A stretch of 64,000 nt of DNA from Dimorphilus gyrociliatus (Eukaryota; Annelida; Polychaeta; Dinophilidae): contig CAJFCJ010000118.1 in NCBI GenBank assembly GCA_904063045.1, positions 36,723 to 100,722 on the forward strand, written 5' to 3'. A program made the translations under genes and the position numbers. Of this stretch, positions 11,866-23,800 are shown in pieces. The notes under the pieces are model-generated. The model had not been told where the DNA came from, made no database searches, and saw only the letters and a program-made list of their open reading frames with translations. How positions within the stretch are numbered: position 1 is the first letter of the stretch; each line of letters starts with the position of its first letter.

Positions 11866-13880
11866 ATGGAAAAAAAAGTCTTTCATGATTCTGTGCATGG
11901 TCACATGGGTTTGTAAATTCTTTTACATAAATATGTTGGAATACACTCAGATTGTTGTTTGGTCGCCAATAATGATTTACTCCGATAGGAGACTGTAGGA
12001 AAATAGATTTATATGGTTTTATGAAGTTCGCCACTCATACTGCTGCTCTGTGGGCTGTCTAATGCATCTGCATAGCTGTGAAGGGCGGGGCACTTGTCTA
12101 GAAATGGAATAGCTCTTAAAGTCGGAGTCATTGATTTTGGTGTCCCAGGCAATCAGTATTTTTATTTGTAGTTTTCCTGGGTTTATTGAATCCAGGTATA
12201 TTGTAGATATATGTAGGTAGTAAGCAAGGTTCTTCAATTCTTTCTCATTGTCGCCTACAAGTATAAGGTTGTCTATGTAGAACTCCTAATAATTTCTTTC
12301 TTGGGATTTTTGACACTATGACCATTGACTACATATTAATAAAATATTTATTACAACAGAATTTCATCCTCTATTGATTAAAGTCATTGACACACCTCAA
12401 TTTCAACGTTTACGGCATATCAAACAACTTGGCTCATGTTTTTTGGTTTATCCATCTGCTAATCATAGCAGTTTTGAACACAGTTTAGGAACATGCCATT
12501 TGGCAATTAAACTACTTCAATCGATTAAACAAAATGTTAATCTGGATTTAGCAATTTCAATAACAGAAAGAGACATCTTTTTAGTTTCTCTTGCTGCTCT
12601 TTGCAGAAATTTGGCAAATGCTCCTTTACTTGTAGATTTTAAAAAGAGGTTTCAAGCTGATTTCAAAGTAGATGAAAGGGAGTTATCTGTTAGAATATTT
12701 AATCAAATTATTCAAGAGAATAATTTAAGAGAAGAATTCCATAAAGCATTTGATATCTCTGATGACGACATGATATTTGTTAGAGAGCTGATTTTGCGCC
12801 GAGAAGAAACAACTAAAGAATTTATTCAACTGAATGAAGGAAAGAGAAAGTAAGATAATAAATTAGCTATCAGACTATCTAATTGAAGAAACTTAACTAT
12901 TTATAGATTTCTCTATGATATTATATGGAACAAGAAAAATGGAGTAGATGTTGATATATTTGATTACATTGCAAGAGATTCCTATCATCTAGGAATTAAA
13001 TCATCATTTGATCATTCTCGTTTTATCCAATTGGTAAATGTCATTGAAGATACTAAAGATGGGATTTATAAAATATGCTTAAGAGAAAAAGTATGAGTAA
13101 ATAATTTCTAGATAAAAAATTTTCCCTTCTTGTCAACTTTTATTTTTTTTATCAAGGAAGCAAAGTGCATTTTTGAACTTTTCCATTCAAGATTACTTCT
13201 GCATGATAGAGCTTATCAGCATAAAACTTGCAAAGCTATTGCTCTTATGTAAGTGATATTAATGAATAATTATTTTAATGATTAACAAAATATAAAGATA
13301 TTTTTCCTTGTTTAGGATGTATGATGCATTGATTATGGCAAAGAATAATTCAATATTTCAAATAAAGAATAGAGATGGAGAAATTAAATCTGTAAAATTA
13401 TCTAAAGTATTCACAGACATTGAAGCATTTCACCAATTTACTGATGACATATTTTCTAGAATACTCTATTCTACAGATTCTAATTTGAAAGAGTCTCAAA
13501 AACTTTTACAGAGAATTAGGGAAAGGAAACTTTATCGTTATATTATTGAAGTACAGGCTAAGGATGATGAGGATGAAGATAAAGTAAATAAAATCCTATC
13601 TTCTTGCTTAGGTAATAAAAAGGAGTTAATTACCTGTCACAAAATTGTATTCAATTTTGGTATGAGAGATATTAATCCTGTAAAGAATTTTCTTTTCTAT
13701 GAAAAATCTGAACCAACAAAAATTTTTCATATTCAAGAAGAAAATTTTAAGCAAGTTTTACCCAAAAGTTTCCAAGAAATTAGACTAAGAGTCTATTATA
13801 AAGGAGTTGATGATGGAGAATTTCTTGAAATGAAAAATAAAATTGTTAAAAAATTGGAAAATTATGGCAAGTTAAGTTAA
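11866..13880 (+). CDS. SAMHD1-like HD-domain protein lacking the HD catalytic pair (probable pseudoenzyme)
   Basis: Exons 11866-11908, 12360-12849, 12907-13090, 13157-13248 and 13316-13880; GT-AG throughout, phases agree, 1,374 nt, 457 residues. Alignment landmarks of SAMHD1-type dNTPases run end to end: HDSVHGHM (exon 1), IDTPQFQRLRHIKQLG, SSFEHSLG, LYDIIWNKKNGVDVDIFD, YIARDSYHLGI, then FTDDIFSRILYSTD and MRDINPVKNFLFY in the C-terminal lobe. Metal ligand positions: the first His is kept (His55) and the distal Asp is kept (Asp202, in ARD), but the LCHDLGHGPFSH block reads LCRNLANAPL, so His-Asp becomes Arg97-Asn98 and the two later histidines are also absent. Family activity is dNTP triphosphohydrolysis; this copy is predicted to be inactive. 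An in-frame Met at 11842 is an alternative start. Residues outside the active site look well kept and there are no stops, arguing against a simple pseudogene. Confidence 0.88.
11930..12290 (-). pseudogene. Possible BEL/Pao-type reverse transcriptase/RNase H relic
   Basis: Antisense within intron 1 of the SAMHD1-like gene. The minus strand reads FYIDNLILVGDNEKEL, like the Y-x-D-D box and following helix of a BEL/Pao reverse transcriptase. After a frame change an IP...LHSYADAL stretch resembles the IPR...LH.F.DAS RNase H motif. GC content is higher than the surroundings. Short and frame-shifted; family assignment is tentative. Confidence 0.35.
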
Positions 13881-14938
13881 ATTCATTGAAGGATACTGTT
13901 AGAATGAATCCAGTTTAACAAAGAAAAAACAACAGTATATTTACAATGCACTTCTTATTGGTTATCAATCATAAATCTACTCTACACCAGTCTAAATAAT
14001 TGCTGATATTTCAAAGACAATACTCTTTTCTTTTATTACAATGTTTGGATGTGAAATCAACTCTTTGTCCTACTTTTATATATATTTCAAATTTTGTCTT
14101 TTTGTGAATGTTGTTTAAAAAAAATTTAATTAATCTCATTCTATTTTTTCAATAGATTATCTTTTATTTCACATAGAAATTTTAAGAAATTTTTAAAAAT
14201 TTTCAAAATATAAATGAGGCCATTTCTATTTGTTCGGCAAGTATAATATAATTCCAGTAGTTGTAAAATCATCTGCAAAAGATCTTTGTTCATAAAGTGG
14301 CAGAAGACTTTTCAAGATCCTTTGCAACTTTTGATACCATCTTTAAAAACAGATGTGGATTAGCAGGGGATTTTTACTTCATTAACACTTATTAAACACT
14401 TTATTCGTGTCATACTCCTTTTCATCTTCTCTACGTCTATGGTCTTCCTATAGGGAACGGGTAAAATGAAACTTCTTCCATAAGACAATTGCAAGTTGTT
14501 GTAGATATTTTATAATACAATCAAGTTTTGTAATAAAAACTGAAATTTTGATAATGACAAATTCATAAATACATATATTCTTTTCAAATTTGTAATATTT
14601 TCTCTTGAATGGAATCCGTAACCACAACATTAATCAATAATCTTTAACTATAGACTATATTACTACTGGAATAATCTTTAGATTGGAACAACTTCGGGAT
14701 GGTTGTTTGCTCCTCTGCTAATGGAACAGTAGCTCCATCTGTTGGTCTTGATTATTATTAACAGGCAGAATTACTCAATTTTGCATACTGTAGTTGATAG
14801 CAATAAAAGATGAGAGTAAAATGTTGCCATAGTCACAATGACTAAACTTTGAAATGTGTCAATATAATCCCTTACTGACCATTACTGACTATTTTGCAAT
14901 AGTGTTGTTTATACAATATAAAATATATAATGTTCATT
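13881..14938. other. Intergenic, no gene seen
   Basis: 3' flank of the SAMHD1-like gene and AT-rich spacer. I see no coding pattern, terminal repeats or match to the other repeats of the window. Confidence 0.5.
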
Positions 14939-15222
14939 TCAAAATGCATCTTTTCTAGATTTGGTGTGCAAAGCTATAAATTTAGATTTTACTTTTTCTT
15001 CAATGAAATTGGATAATCTTTTTGAACAAAAATCTAAAGCATCCTTGTCATTTTTGAGAGAATCTTCTATTTCAGCAAAACTTCCAGATATTTCCATGGC
15101 CTCAGCCAAAATCAAAAAATACATCATTATGTTTTTAAAAGAAAGACCATGTCTTTTGAATATAAGTCCAATACAATTATGATTGAGTATTATACATGGC
15201 TCACAGCACGCAGAAATTAAGC
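14939..15222 (-). CDS. Possible terminal exon of an unrecognised gene
   Basis: An open frame on the minus strand follows a possible acceptor (ggatgtAG, about 15223-15226) and runs to TGA at 14939. It starts with a cysteine cluster (SACCEPC...NHNC) and ends in a charged helical stretch (SFAEIEDSLKNDKDALDFC...). No upstream exon was found. The sequence is not obviously repeat-derived. Low confidence. Confidence 0.2.
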
Positions 15223-16022
15223 CTACATCCTTATTTATGAAAGGAGTGTACTAAAGATTACTAAAGGGTTTCAGTTGTTTCCTAATACAATCCTAAAAAT
15301 GTTGAAAATTTAGCAGTCAGCTAAAGAGTATCAAAAAGTCAAACTTGACTATCGGTGATTTTTGGACTACTTCAAATTCTAACATTCAATGGCTGAATTG
15401 AATGTTACCAAAATAACTATGCCACTGGTTGATGTGCATTAATTGTGTTAAAATCTAGTACTCAGCTGTTTTATCAGCTATACTTTGTTATATTTTAATT
15501 GTTTTGTTTTTGTTTCAACCAAATTTGCCTTTAATATATCACCTAACCTTGACATTCATCTTTTCTGTGTTCTTTGTTTCTTTGTTAATTCCATACACCT
15601 TTGTGAATAGATTTTCAAGACATATGGGCCTAATAGACACTCCCATATAGGTTATTGTCAAATCCAAATGTTTATGTAAGAAAGTGTCTATTAAACCTTA
15701 TCTCTTGAAAATCTATTCAGTATCCTGTCCTTTGAAGAATCTCATACTAACTGACATTATTTGGGTGAATACCTGACTATGAAGATTTATGGAAAAAAGA
15801 CAAATATTTTAGAATTTTGTTCAATTTTGTCAAACGTCTTGAAATCTGATGGAGAATTATCATTAAAGAAAAAATGTTAAATGGTGAAAGAACTTTTATT
15901 CAAGGAGTTGTCCAGACAAAAGATTCCAATGAAAACTTAACTTCAATGCTTATATTTTTACATGCTGATTTATTAATATGTAACTTGAAATGTTAGATAT
16001 AAAATGCAAAATGTATTTCAGG
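15223..16022. other. Intergenic with fold-back repeat
   Basis: Holds an imperfect inverted repeat (arms 15605-15640 and 15684-15719, tgaatagattttcaag...). A minus-strand AATAAA near 15968 fits the 3' end of the peptide gene next door. Nothing else recognised. Confidence 0.6.
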
Positions 16023-16299
16023 TTAAAAAGGACAGCTATGACATATCCTTCCAGTCAAGTGTTTACACAAATCACAAAATGCACTGAAAATGTCAGTAAG
16101 AACCTGGAAAAATGAAATTTTTACTTTTTTTTAATTAATGTACAAAGTTGCCTTATAAACTACTTACCTCGCCATTATCTCTCTTTTCAAATTCTCTCCT
16201 TAGTAGCTGATTTGCAACACTTTCATCTACTTCATATGGAAGAGAAAAAACTTGTACAAGAAGGCAAAGAACAAGCACAAGATCACAAATTGATTTCAT
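16023..16299 (-). CDS. Small secreted cysteine-bridged peptide precursor
   Basis: Exon 1 is 16299-16168 (44 codons, donor gag|GTAAGT), exon 2 is 16103-16023 (acceptor tttttccAG); phase 0 junction; 70 residues. Residues 1-18 form a textbook signal peptide (MKSICDLVLVLCLLVQVF, cleavage probably before LP). A spacer follows with dibasic sites (LLRREFEKR). The second exon encodes a short C-terminal peptide with four cysteines spaced C-x2-C-x7-C-x2-C, ending Pro-Phe. A poly(A) signal lies about 50 nt downstream on the same strand (about 15968). This layout is typical of neuropeptide or peptide-hormone precursors, but I do not recognise the family and cannot exclude another small secreted cysteine peptide. 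The gene sits 25 bp from a long palindrome. Confidence 0.6.
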
Positions 16300-16323
16300 T
16301 TCTGTTGGTTTTAGGAAAATATG

Positions 16324-16456
16324 ATTGGTGTCAGCCTCTTTATATCAGAATTTTTTTAATGCTGCTGTTACTTTATAGTAATAAAATTACAACTGGTTTT
16401 TCTATAAAGTAACAGCAGCATTAAAAAAATTCTGATATAAAGAGGCTAACACCAAT
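16324..16456. repeat. Near-perfect 55-nt palindrome
   Basis: Arms 16324-16378 and 16402-16456 are reverse complements over 55 nt with a single mismatch (g/a near 16335/16445), separated by a 23-nt AT-rich loop. The right arm runs into the truncated end of the mariner transposase relic (the frame reads YSPDW then stops). Confidence 0.95.
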
Positions 16457-17410
16457 CTGGGCTGTAGGCTAGATGAGGCAAGACTACCTGTCCAGTTGTT
16501 CTAAGATATGGAGTAGTTTGTAAGCTTGTATGAGATCTGGCATTATCTTGTAATAAAATCACCTCTTTTCCTGGCCTGATTCTATTGATTCTTTGCTTTA
16601 ATCTCTTTAAAATGCTGTTGTAAATCTCTGAATTTAAAAATTCTAGATGAATAAGCCTTTCACTGTCCCAAAACACACATGCCATCAATTTGTCTGCAGA
16701 CTTACCTGTCTTAACCCTTTTTGGTGGTGGAGAAAACTTTGTTTGACACTCTAAAGAGGGGTTGACAGAAAACGTTCACAAATGAGAAATTTTAGGACAA
16801 AATTTGGATTGAGAAATGGTTAGGCAGAAGAAAACAGCAACTGATTTGTACTTAGGAGGCTCCTCTAAGGGTTAGGGGTAATGCAAAAGGTTAGGTACAG
16901 CTAAGAGCTGGGTTAGGGTTAGGGTAAAAGCACCAATTTGTGGACATTTTCTGTCTAAAGAAGCCCATTTAGTCAATTGTTCATGATAGAATACCCATGT
17001 TTCATTTCCTGTGACAATTTTTGACAAAAAATCCTCTCCTTCTTCACCATATTTTTCTAGGAGTTCTGTAGACCCCTCTACCCTTTTGTCTTTCTGATAC
17101 CAATTAAGTTGGTAGGGAATCCATCTTGAGACAATCTTTCTCATCCCTAGACTGGAAATCAAATCTTCAACAGGAGCATGACCTATGTTCAATGTTTGAG
17201 ATATCTCAGCCTGGCTTATTCTCCTATTATCTCTGATTAGAGCAATAGCTCTCTCCTTATTTTCATTGTTATTGGCTGTTCTTGGGCATCCAGTTGCTTG
17301 TGAATATCAATTGCAGTAACTTGCTGTGACCCAAGAAATTGAATAATTACTCTCTGCTTTATACAATCATCCATACCATGCCACCACTGAAGTCTCAATA
17401 ACTTTTCATT
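16446..17410 (-). pseudogene. Mariner transposase relic, interrupted by a MITE
   Basis: Minus strand, in order: N-terminal helix-turn-helix region (IKQRVIIQFL...TAIDIHKQL, about 17372-17280), RWIPYQLNWYQK and LSKIVTGNETWVFYHEQL with the first catalytic Asp changed to Asn (VTGNETW for VTGDETW), then after a MITE (16764-16955) the second part with LLQDNARSHTS and LPHLAYSPDW. The last catalytic Asp is the final readable motif, and the C-terminus is cut off by the palindrome. Several frame breaks. Non-functional. Confidence 0.85.
16764..16955. mobile_element. MITE with telomere-like core, copy 2 (inside mariner relic)
   Basis: 192 bp, same inverted termini (gacagaaaacgttcacaaat ... tttgtggacattttctgtc) and the gggttagggttagg core. 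Inserted into the mariner transposase reading frame, so it is younger than the mariner copy. Confidence 0.9.
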
Positions 17411-17700
17411 CAGGGATCACAAGTTGTGAAAGTTTTTTAGTGATAGTGCATTAATGAATTCACTTTCTATTAATAATGATAACATAGGCCTACAATGTAC
17501 CGTTTTAAAATTACAGGGAAACAGGTAAAACTTTCAGGGTGAATCTTATATTCATACAAATGTGAAAAAATTGTTTAAGGTAGGTTTAACATACTCTGAA
17601 AAAAGCAAAACCATAGCAATTGCAATGGAAATAGAACATCAAGTTTGAATGTCATTATTTATTTTTACTAGCTATTATTAATATTGATAATTATTTAAGT

Positions 17701-18538
17701 CTAAATAAAATGTAGCCCTAAAACTGATGTTAAAAAAGTTACCTGAATGTGCTTTTTTCTATTTTGAAAATGAATTGGATGAATGATGCAAAAAAAATAC
17801 TTATTTAAACCTTTAACATAGAGTACAACTTTCAATGACTTTTTGTAACTGGAACATAAACTTCTCACATAACATCTTCCCTCTTCAACAACATAATCAA
17901 AAAATCTAAAATTATAAAAAATTCTGTTATTTGTTTTGACCCAAAAAAAATATTTTTTAAATTTGTTACAAACTTGCAATTGTCATGTAAATTACATATG
18001 TTTAAACATTCTTCAATAGTAGCAATTTTTGAAAATGAATCCCATTCAGCAGCTACAAAATTTTGATAAACATTTGTTTCAGTATTCTCATAAATTCTCC
18101 AGTTATTTGTTAGGTTTAGTTGTTGAGGATCTTTTACAAATAATATATATCCAGAGACAGTTTGCTTATCAGAATGTGCAGATTTTAAATGGCAATATTT
18201 TGCATCTAAAAGAAAATCAATTGACCTGCAATATATTTGAAAAAAAGTAGTTATTTATTCCCTTTTTCAAATTGAGAATGTTTTAGGTAAAGTTTTCATT
18301 TGACTTTGACCTTAAATTTGTTGTTGAACACTTACTTGCATCTTTCATATAAACTGCATACTCTTAGAAATTCCTCAATTGATTGTACTCTTGTATCCTG
18401 TCCATTCCAAATTGGAACTGAAAGGAGAAAATTAGAAAACACTCTTTGCTTTCCATATTGTCTATAGCCAAAAAATTCTGTTTCAATAGAATTTTCGAAA
18501 TATAGAATGAGATGCAGGAAAATTTTGAATATTTCCAT
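17701..18538 (-). CDS. Small secreted protein with two PAN/apple-like modules
   Basis: Exons 18538-18336, 18225-17974 and 17905-17701 (minus); donors GTAAGT and GTTTGT, acceptors ttgcAG and ttttAG; both junctions in phase 2; 660 nt, 219 residues. Residues 1-20 (MEIFKIFLHLILYF...) look like a signal peptide. Two repeats of the apple/PAN pattern follow: SIEEFLRVCSLYERCK...DAKYCHL, then TIEECLNICNLHDNCKFFDY...GRCYVRS, i.e. S-x-E-E-C-L-x2-C-x4-C-x3-Y-x6-C-Y-x. The first module has lost one cysteine (EEF for EEC). PAN modules bind proteins or carbohydrates; the partner is unknown. A minus-strand AATAAA lies near 17660. There is no membrane anchor, but the tail after residue 185 is hydrophobic. Confidence 0.7.
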
Positions 18539-18639
18539 TCTTTCTCTTTTCCAATTAGAATATTTGTCTTGTTTAATTGACTTAAATAGAGAAACTGCAA
18601 AACAGAGTTAATGAATTGTACTTCTCATTAAAGTAAATT

Positions 18640-19680
18640 CAATAAATAACTTGAAAAAAAACATTTTGCAAATGACATATACACTAGCATAATTACTAAT
18701 ACATCACTTTAAACTTTATGAAGACAAAAAATTGATGAGTACCATCTCCACATGTGTGAACTATAGAATGACTTTTTTGTTGTAGGAATTATAATGGTGG
18801 AAATTTAGAAAAAGTGTTATTTCATAGGAATTATAATTATGGAGCTTTAGAAAGACTTTTATGTAGTAGAATTAGATTCTAGAACTTTAAAAAGACCTTT
18901 ATTTCTTAGGAAATAGATTCTTTGACCATAACAGGTGGTGCCACTATGGAATTAACAAAGAAACAACAATAAAGAAAAAATGCATGTCAAAAACAGATAC
19001 GGAAGAGGCAGGCTTGTTTTTACAGTGACACATTCATACAAATAAGAAATTTCAAGACTAAATTTTGAATTAAGAAATGGTTAGGAAGAAGAAGAGAGCA
19101 ACTGATTTGTACTTAGGAGGGGTAGTGGAAAAAGTTAGATACAGCCAAGGGCTGGGTTAGGGTTAGGGTAAAAGCACTCATTTGTGGACGTTTTCTGTCT
19201 CATCCATCTATACCTAATTCACCTACATTTTACATTTCGACTCGCTCATCATTACTTTAGTTAAAAAGTACAAAATACTGCCAATGTGATTCAAATAAAA
19301 TTTTTCTTTGGAAGATTCTTTCCTCAAACTTACTCATTTACCTTACTATCTTTTTTCTTTTATCTAATGGTATATTTCCCTTTATCCTCCCATTCACAGA
19401 GATTTAATACATGATGAAGCTGACAAGAGATTAGTAATATATTTTGCTTGCCAAATTTTAATGATTGTTCTTTTTCCTTCTACTTTCAATACAATTAGCA
19501 GAGTTTGCATTCATTTAGATTTAGTTTATGTAGAAGAATTTACGGAATTGAATGATGAACACCAGTCTAAACTAAAAAATTTATTCCCTAGAATTTTTGT
19601 GCACTCGTCTCTTGTTCACACTTTCAATAAGATAAAACTGATCTTGAAATTAGAAATACTTATTTAATAGTAGATAGGGT
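18640..19680. repeat. Composite dispersed repeat with MITE copy 3
   Basis: Blocks at 18640-18745 and 19455-19680 are homologous to 30505-30610 and 30655-30960. Between them lie an LTR-like block with degenerate repeats of about 35 bp (ctttagaaagacttttat..., 18790-19020), also found at 39247-39545 and 63180-63410, and a MITE copy at 19026-19199 whose left terminus is degraded. Confidence 0.7.
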
Positions 19681-20850
19681 CAATATCATTATGAAAAGGT
19701 TATTAGCATTATTAAAGGTTTGTTATCCTTGGCAAAAACTATGGTTAAATTATAGCTAGAAAGAGAAGACTGTAAGAAAATGCGTAAAATTAAGAGAGCT
19801 GTCTGAAATACTAAAAAGAGGGTTAGGAAAATATTCAGAAAGTTTAGGCAAGATTTACAGTTACAGTTTGAAAATTATGTAGAACTTCTGTGTTAAGGTT
19901 AGGGTTAGTGAGATAAAAGTGTCATTAAATGCTATGATCAATATGCATATCAATGAATAATTAATTAATAAGAGAGATATCTGAAACTTTAAATTACCAT
20001 TTCTATTGTGAACATACTTTAAGTAAATTGGTATGAAAATAACATGGAGATACTTGAATAGGATAAAACAAAGTCTAAGGAAAAGTGTAATATCAAGAAG
20101 ATATTCAAGTGGAAGAAGTGTTAAAAAGTAAAGAATATGAATAGGAATTGACCTTCTCATTATAGTAATCAGTTTTTAATTCTACTGTAATTTAACATTA
20201 CTTTTTGGTCAGCAGTTGGAATGTATTTCCCTTTGAAATTTATTAATGAAATGTACTCAAATAGAATGAATATTCATATATGGAAATGAAAGAGAGGAAG
20301 AAAATGAACTCATAACTTACGTCTTGCAAAACCAACAAGTTTTTAAATTCAAATTTAACAATTCCTCAAAATCTGAACAAAATGAATTCTATATGTTAAA
20401 ATCCAGTATGTTCAATTTCCTCAAAGTGCTTAAAGATCCTGTTTTAAACCCCAAAACCAAACCTAACCCAACAGTAGATAAAGTACTTTCTCCTTTTTTG
20501 TTTCTATCCTTCAATTTGACCTTGAGATAGAATGTAATTAAGGAAATTGTAGTTTTCCTAACCCTGAACCTTACACGCAGAGCATCTTTTTCCTCTATGA
20601 GCGTAGAAAAATAATGTTTTGAATTACAAAGTGCGCATATACGGCTTGTCAGCTGTGGTTTGTCCACATGCATCTGTATTGTTTTTAGAGAGCATTACAA
20701 GAGAGAATGACTGTCATTCGATCTCTCTGTTTAAACAAAAAACCAAAATGAGTGATCTGTAAAGCACAACAACATAAAAAGTATAAAATATCATCTTGTG
20801 TTACTAAAAGCATCTCAGCATTTTACTTGGATAAAACATTTGATTTTGTA
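19681..20850. other. Intergenic upstream of receptor 1
   Basis: AT-rich with a few moderately GC-rich stretches (20430-20680). No gene, transposase or LTR recognised. Presumably contains the receptor promoter; no defined element can be pointed to. Confidence 0.5.
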
Positions 20851-23800
20851 ATGACTAATAGAAAATTTCTCTATTTTTTCTCATTTATTCTCCAATACAG
20901 TTTCTTAAGGAAATCTGTTCTAAGTCTCTTTGAATGTAAAATGGAAAGAAAAAATTTATCTCTCCATTTTTTAAATGAAATATATAGCTATTCAATAAAA
21001 CCTCTGGTGGAAGATGATTACTCAGTTTATGGAAAGTTACAGATTAGAATTCAGCCTATAAATCAAACTGAATACGTAGCGTTTCAATCTCGAATATCTG
21101 ATATAGATATGAAAAAATTATGCCAACATATGGGGTTTGATAATATACACTTTTTTGCACAGAGCTGTAAGCCTAGCGGAGGTAATAGTCATTTTTTTTT
21201 CAAAACTATACTACTTTGCTGTAGCCTACTGTAATGAAAATTCACAGAAATGTTGACAATAATACCTAAGCGAACTTGGTATAATGTTGTTATACTGTAT
21301 GTATGAAAATGTTGAAAATTTGTATAATAAACATCATATTCTATTAATAGACACAGGATATTAAAAAATTCAGGCAATTCTCAATCATTTTGCATTAAAT
21401 GTTTTAAAATTAAAAAACCATGTAAAATCATAAATTCTTTGAGTACTTTTACATTAAATTTTCACTTTTTTTCCAGATCTTTTTGCCATCACCTTTTCAT
21501 TAAATCAAGAAAAATTTATTTTAATGACAAGATTTAATAAAACTAATTATAGAGTTGAAGTTGAAAATAAAAAAATGGATGAACGCCATAATGAAATTTG
21601 TGGTAGAACGCAATTCTTTAAAAGAAATTTTAATGAAAAAGCAATAAATGATGAAAATTCTACAATTTATGATTTCGGAAATGAATTATTTAGATTAAAT
21701 AAATTGAATAAATCTTCAAATCTCATTCAGATATTTTGTAAATTTCACCAATTGAAAGGTAAAATAAAAAAAGAGATTTATTTCAATGTGCACTAAATTT
21801 CCCATTCTTCTTTCCTAACAGATGTCACTATTGTACTGAACATGCCTGAATTTTATAGGAAAAATTTCTTTCCCCAATTATCAAATAGTACAATTACTCC
21901 TATAATTAAATCAAAAACCTATGGCTTTTTACCGATTGGCTATGAAAAACGTTCCGATACTGTTAACTTTGCCAGAGTTTTATGTAAACTTGATGGGAAA
22001 ATTGCAGCACCAGTTAAACACCTAGTTTATATTAGACCAGTTCAAGTAAATATCAAAATTTTCAATACTACATTAACTTGATACAGTAGCTTCTGGGCGG
22101 GCAGAAAATACTTTATGGGTTAAAGTAACTAGGTGGGCTGAAAGTTTTCATTGAGAAAAATAAATAGGACAAAAGTAAAATCATAAAATTTGTGGACACC
22201 TTCTTTTGCACATCACCCCCCGCCCCTTCCCTTATTGACCCACTTATCTCTAAAATTCAACAGTTGAGGCATATCGCTCATTGCCCATTTATGAATCAGC
22301 ACATGGATGAAACTGATAGTGTTTTTTTGAAATTTTGTAAGTGGGACAATTCAGAGCTTTGGGAATGTGAATTATATGATGCAAATGGAATGTCTTCCCA
22401 CCATGTGCAACCTATATGTGAAAAGAGCTTAAACTCTTCAAGTAACTATCATAATTAGAACATACTTGCCCAGATAGAATAAACGTGTTTTTACAAATAG
22501 ATTGGGATGTACGCTTATTTTACAATCTAAAACATTCTCTGTATAATAAAGAAATGAACCATAATAAAGGAACGGTCACTGGAATCTTTCAAGTGTTCTT
22601 CAACAACTATTGGTATACACCGGATATAATTGATATGAGATATCCGGAAGTGATGGCAATATGTAAATATTTTGGCTATAAAGGCGGAACAATTTTAGAA
22701 AAATTGCCATACAGCGCATTAACTAATCAAATTATTCGTATGGAATGCAACAGCAGTATCTCATTGATTGATAATTGTACTTTTACAAATGAAGCTTATA
22801 ATGGGTTAGAAAATATTTAATTTAATTCTACAAAAAAATCAATCAACCATTCAATAATAACCGTGTTTTTTAGCGATGCTAATGTAGTGGTGGCAATTCA
22901 ATGCAGAGACAATACAAACATAGCTGGTTTGTCTTTGGAATAATTTCTAGTTTTTTGTGGGTAAAACTACTCTTATTTTTTTAATATTTTATTTTAGAAT
23001 GTTCAGCAAACAAGATGGCAGATTCGTATTCTTTCGGCGATTCTTGTTTTCTTCTATTTAAAACTAAGAGAATGAAATCTATAAATGATATTAAAACAAT
23101 TTGCAAGAAATTCAATACAACCTTGCCAAATTTTTCACTCAATGAATACCGGTTTGTAATCAGTTTAAAGAATCGAAATATTTACAGAGATAGCTTTTAT
23201 CCGAGTTTGTCAGCTTCAAAATATAGAAATGGTCTACCAGGACGTAAATATAGACAAGAAGAGCTTTCCTTTTCATTTCCGTATTGAATATTTTCTTTTT
23301 CTATTTTGAATTTAGATTTAAAATTGAAAAAAGACAAAAGAAATCGAGAATTTCTAGTTTTTTCCGATGATAAACCTTTCGAAATGGCAAACGTTTTATC
23401 TTTAACAAGGGAATCTTTTGTAAAATTCTCTATGATTTTCCATAAAAAAAGTTGAAAACTTTAAAACTTCTCTGTTGAAATTCTAGGAGGACGCTTATTG
23501 TCTTTCGCATTTAGAAAGTCGAGAAACGAAACTGTTGAGTAGAACCGAGAGATGTTTTACAACTGTACATACTAGCTTATATAAGAGAAATGTTCAGGGA
23601 ATTTCACTAAGGGGAACAAACTGTAATGTTAAAATATTTTCAAAATTCGCTTGCAAAGACGTCTATGGTGCGGATATATTCATTCAATGAGGATGATTAG
23701 CATTGATTTTCTTCTAAAATTATAGGAACTAGAAAAGGATCATTAGCCAATTACGAAGAATTAAATATCGAGACTGTTTTAAAATGTCCTAATAAGACAT

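Noticed and set aside
16212-16412. Plus-strand frame over the peptide gene
   Set aside because: Antisense shadow of the minus-strand signal-peptide exon and of the palindrome.
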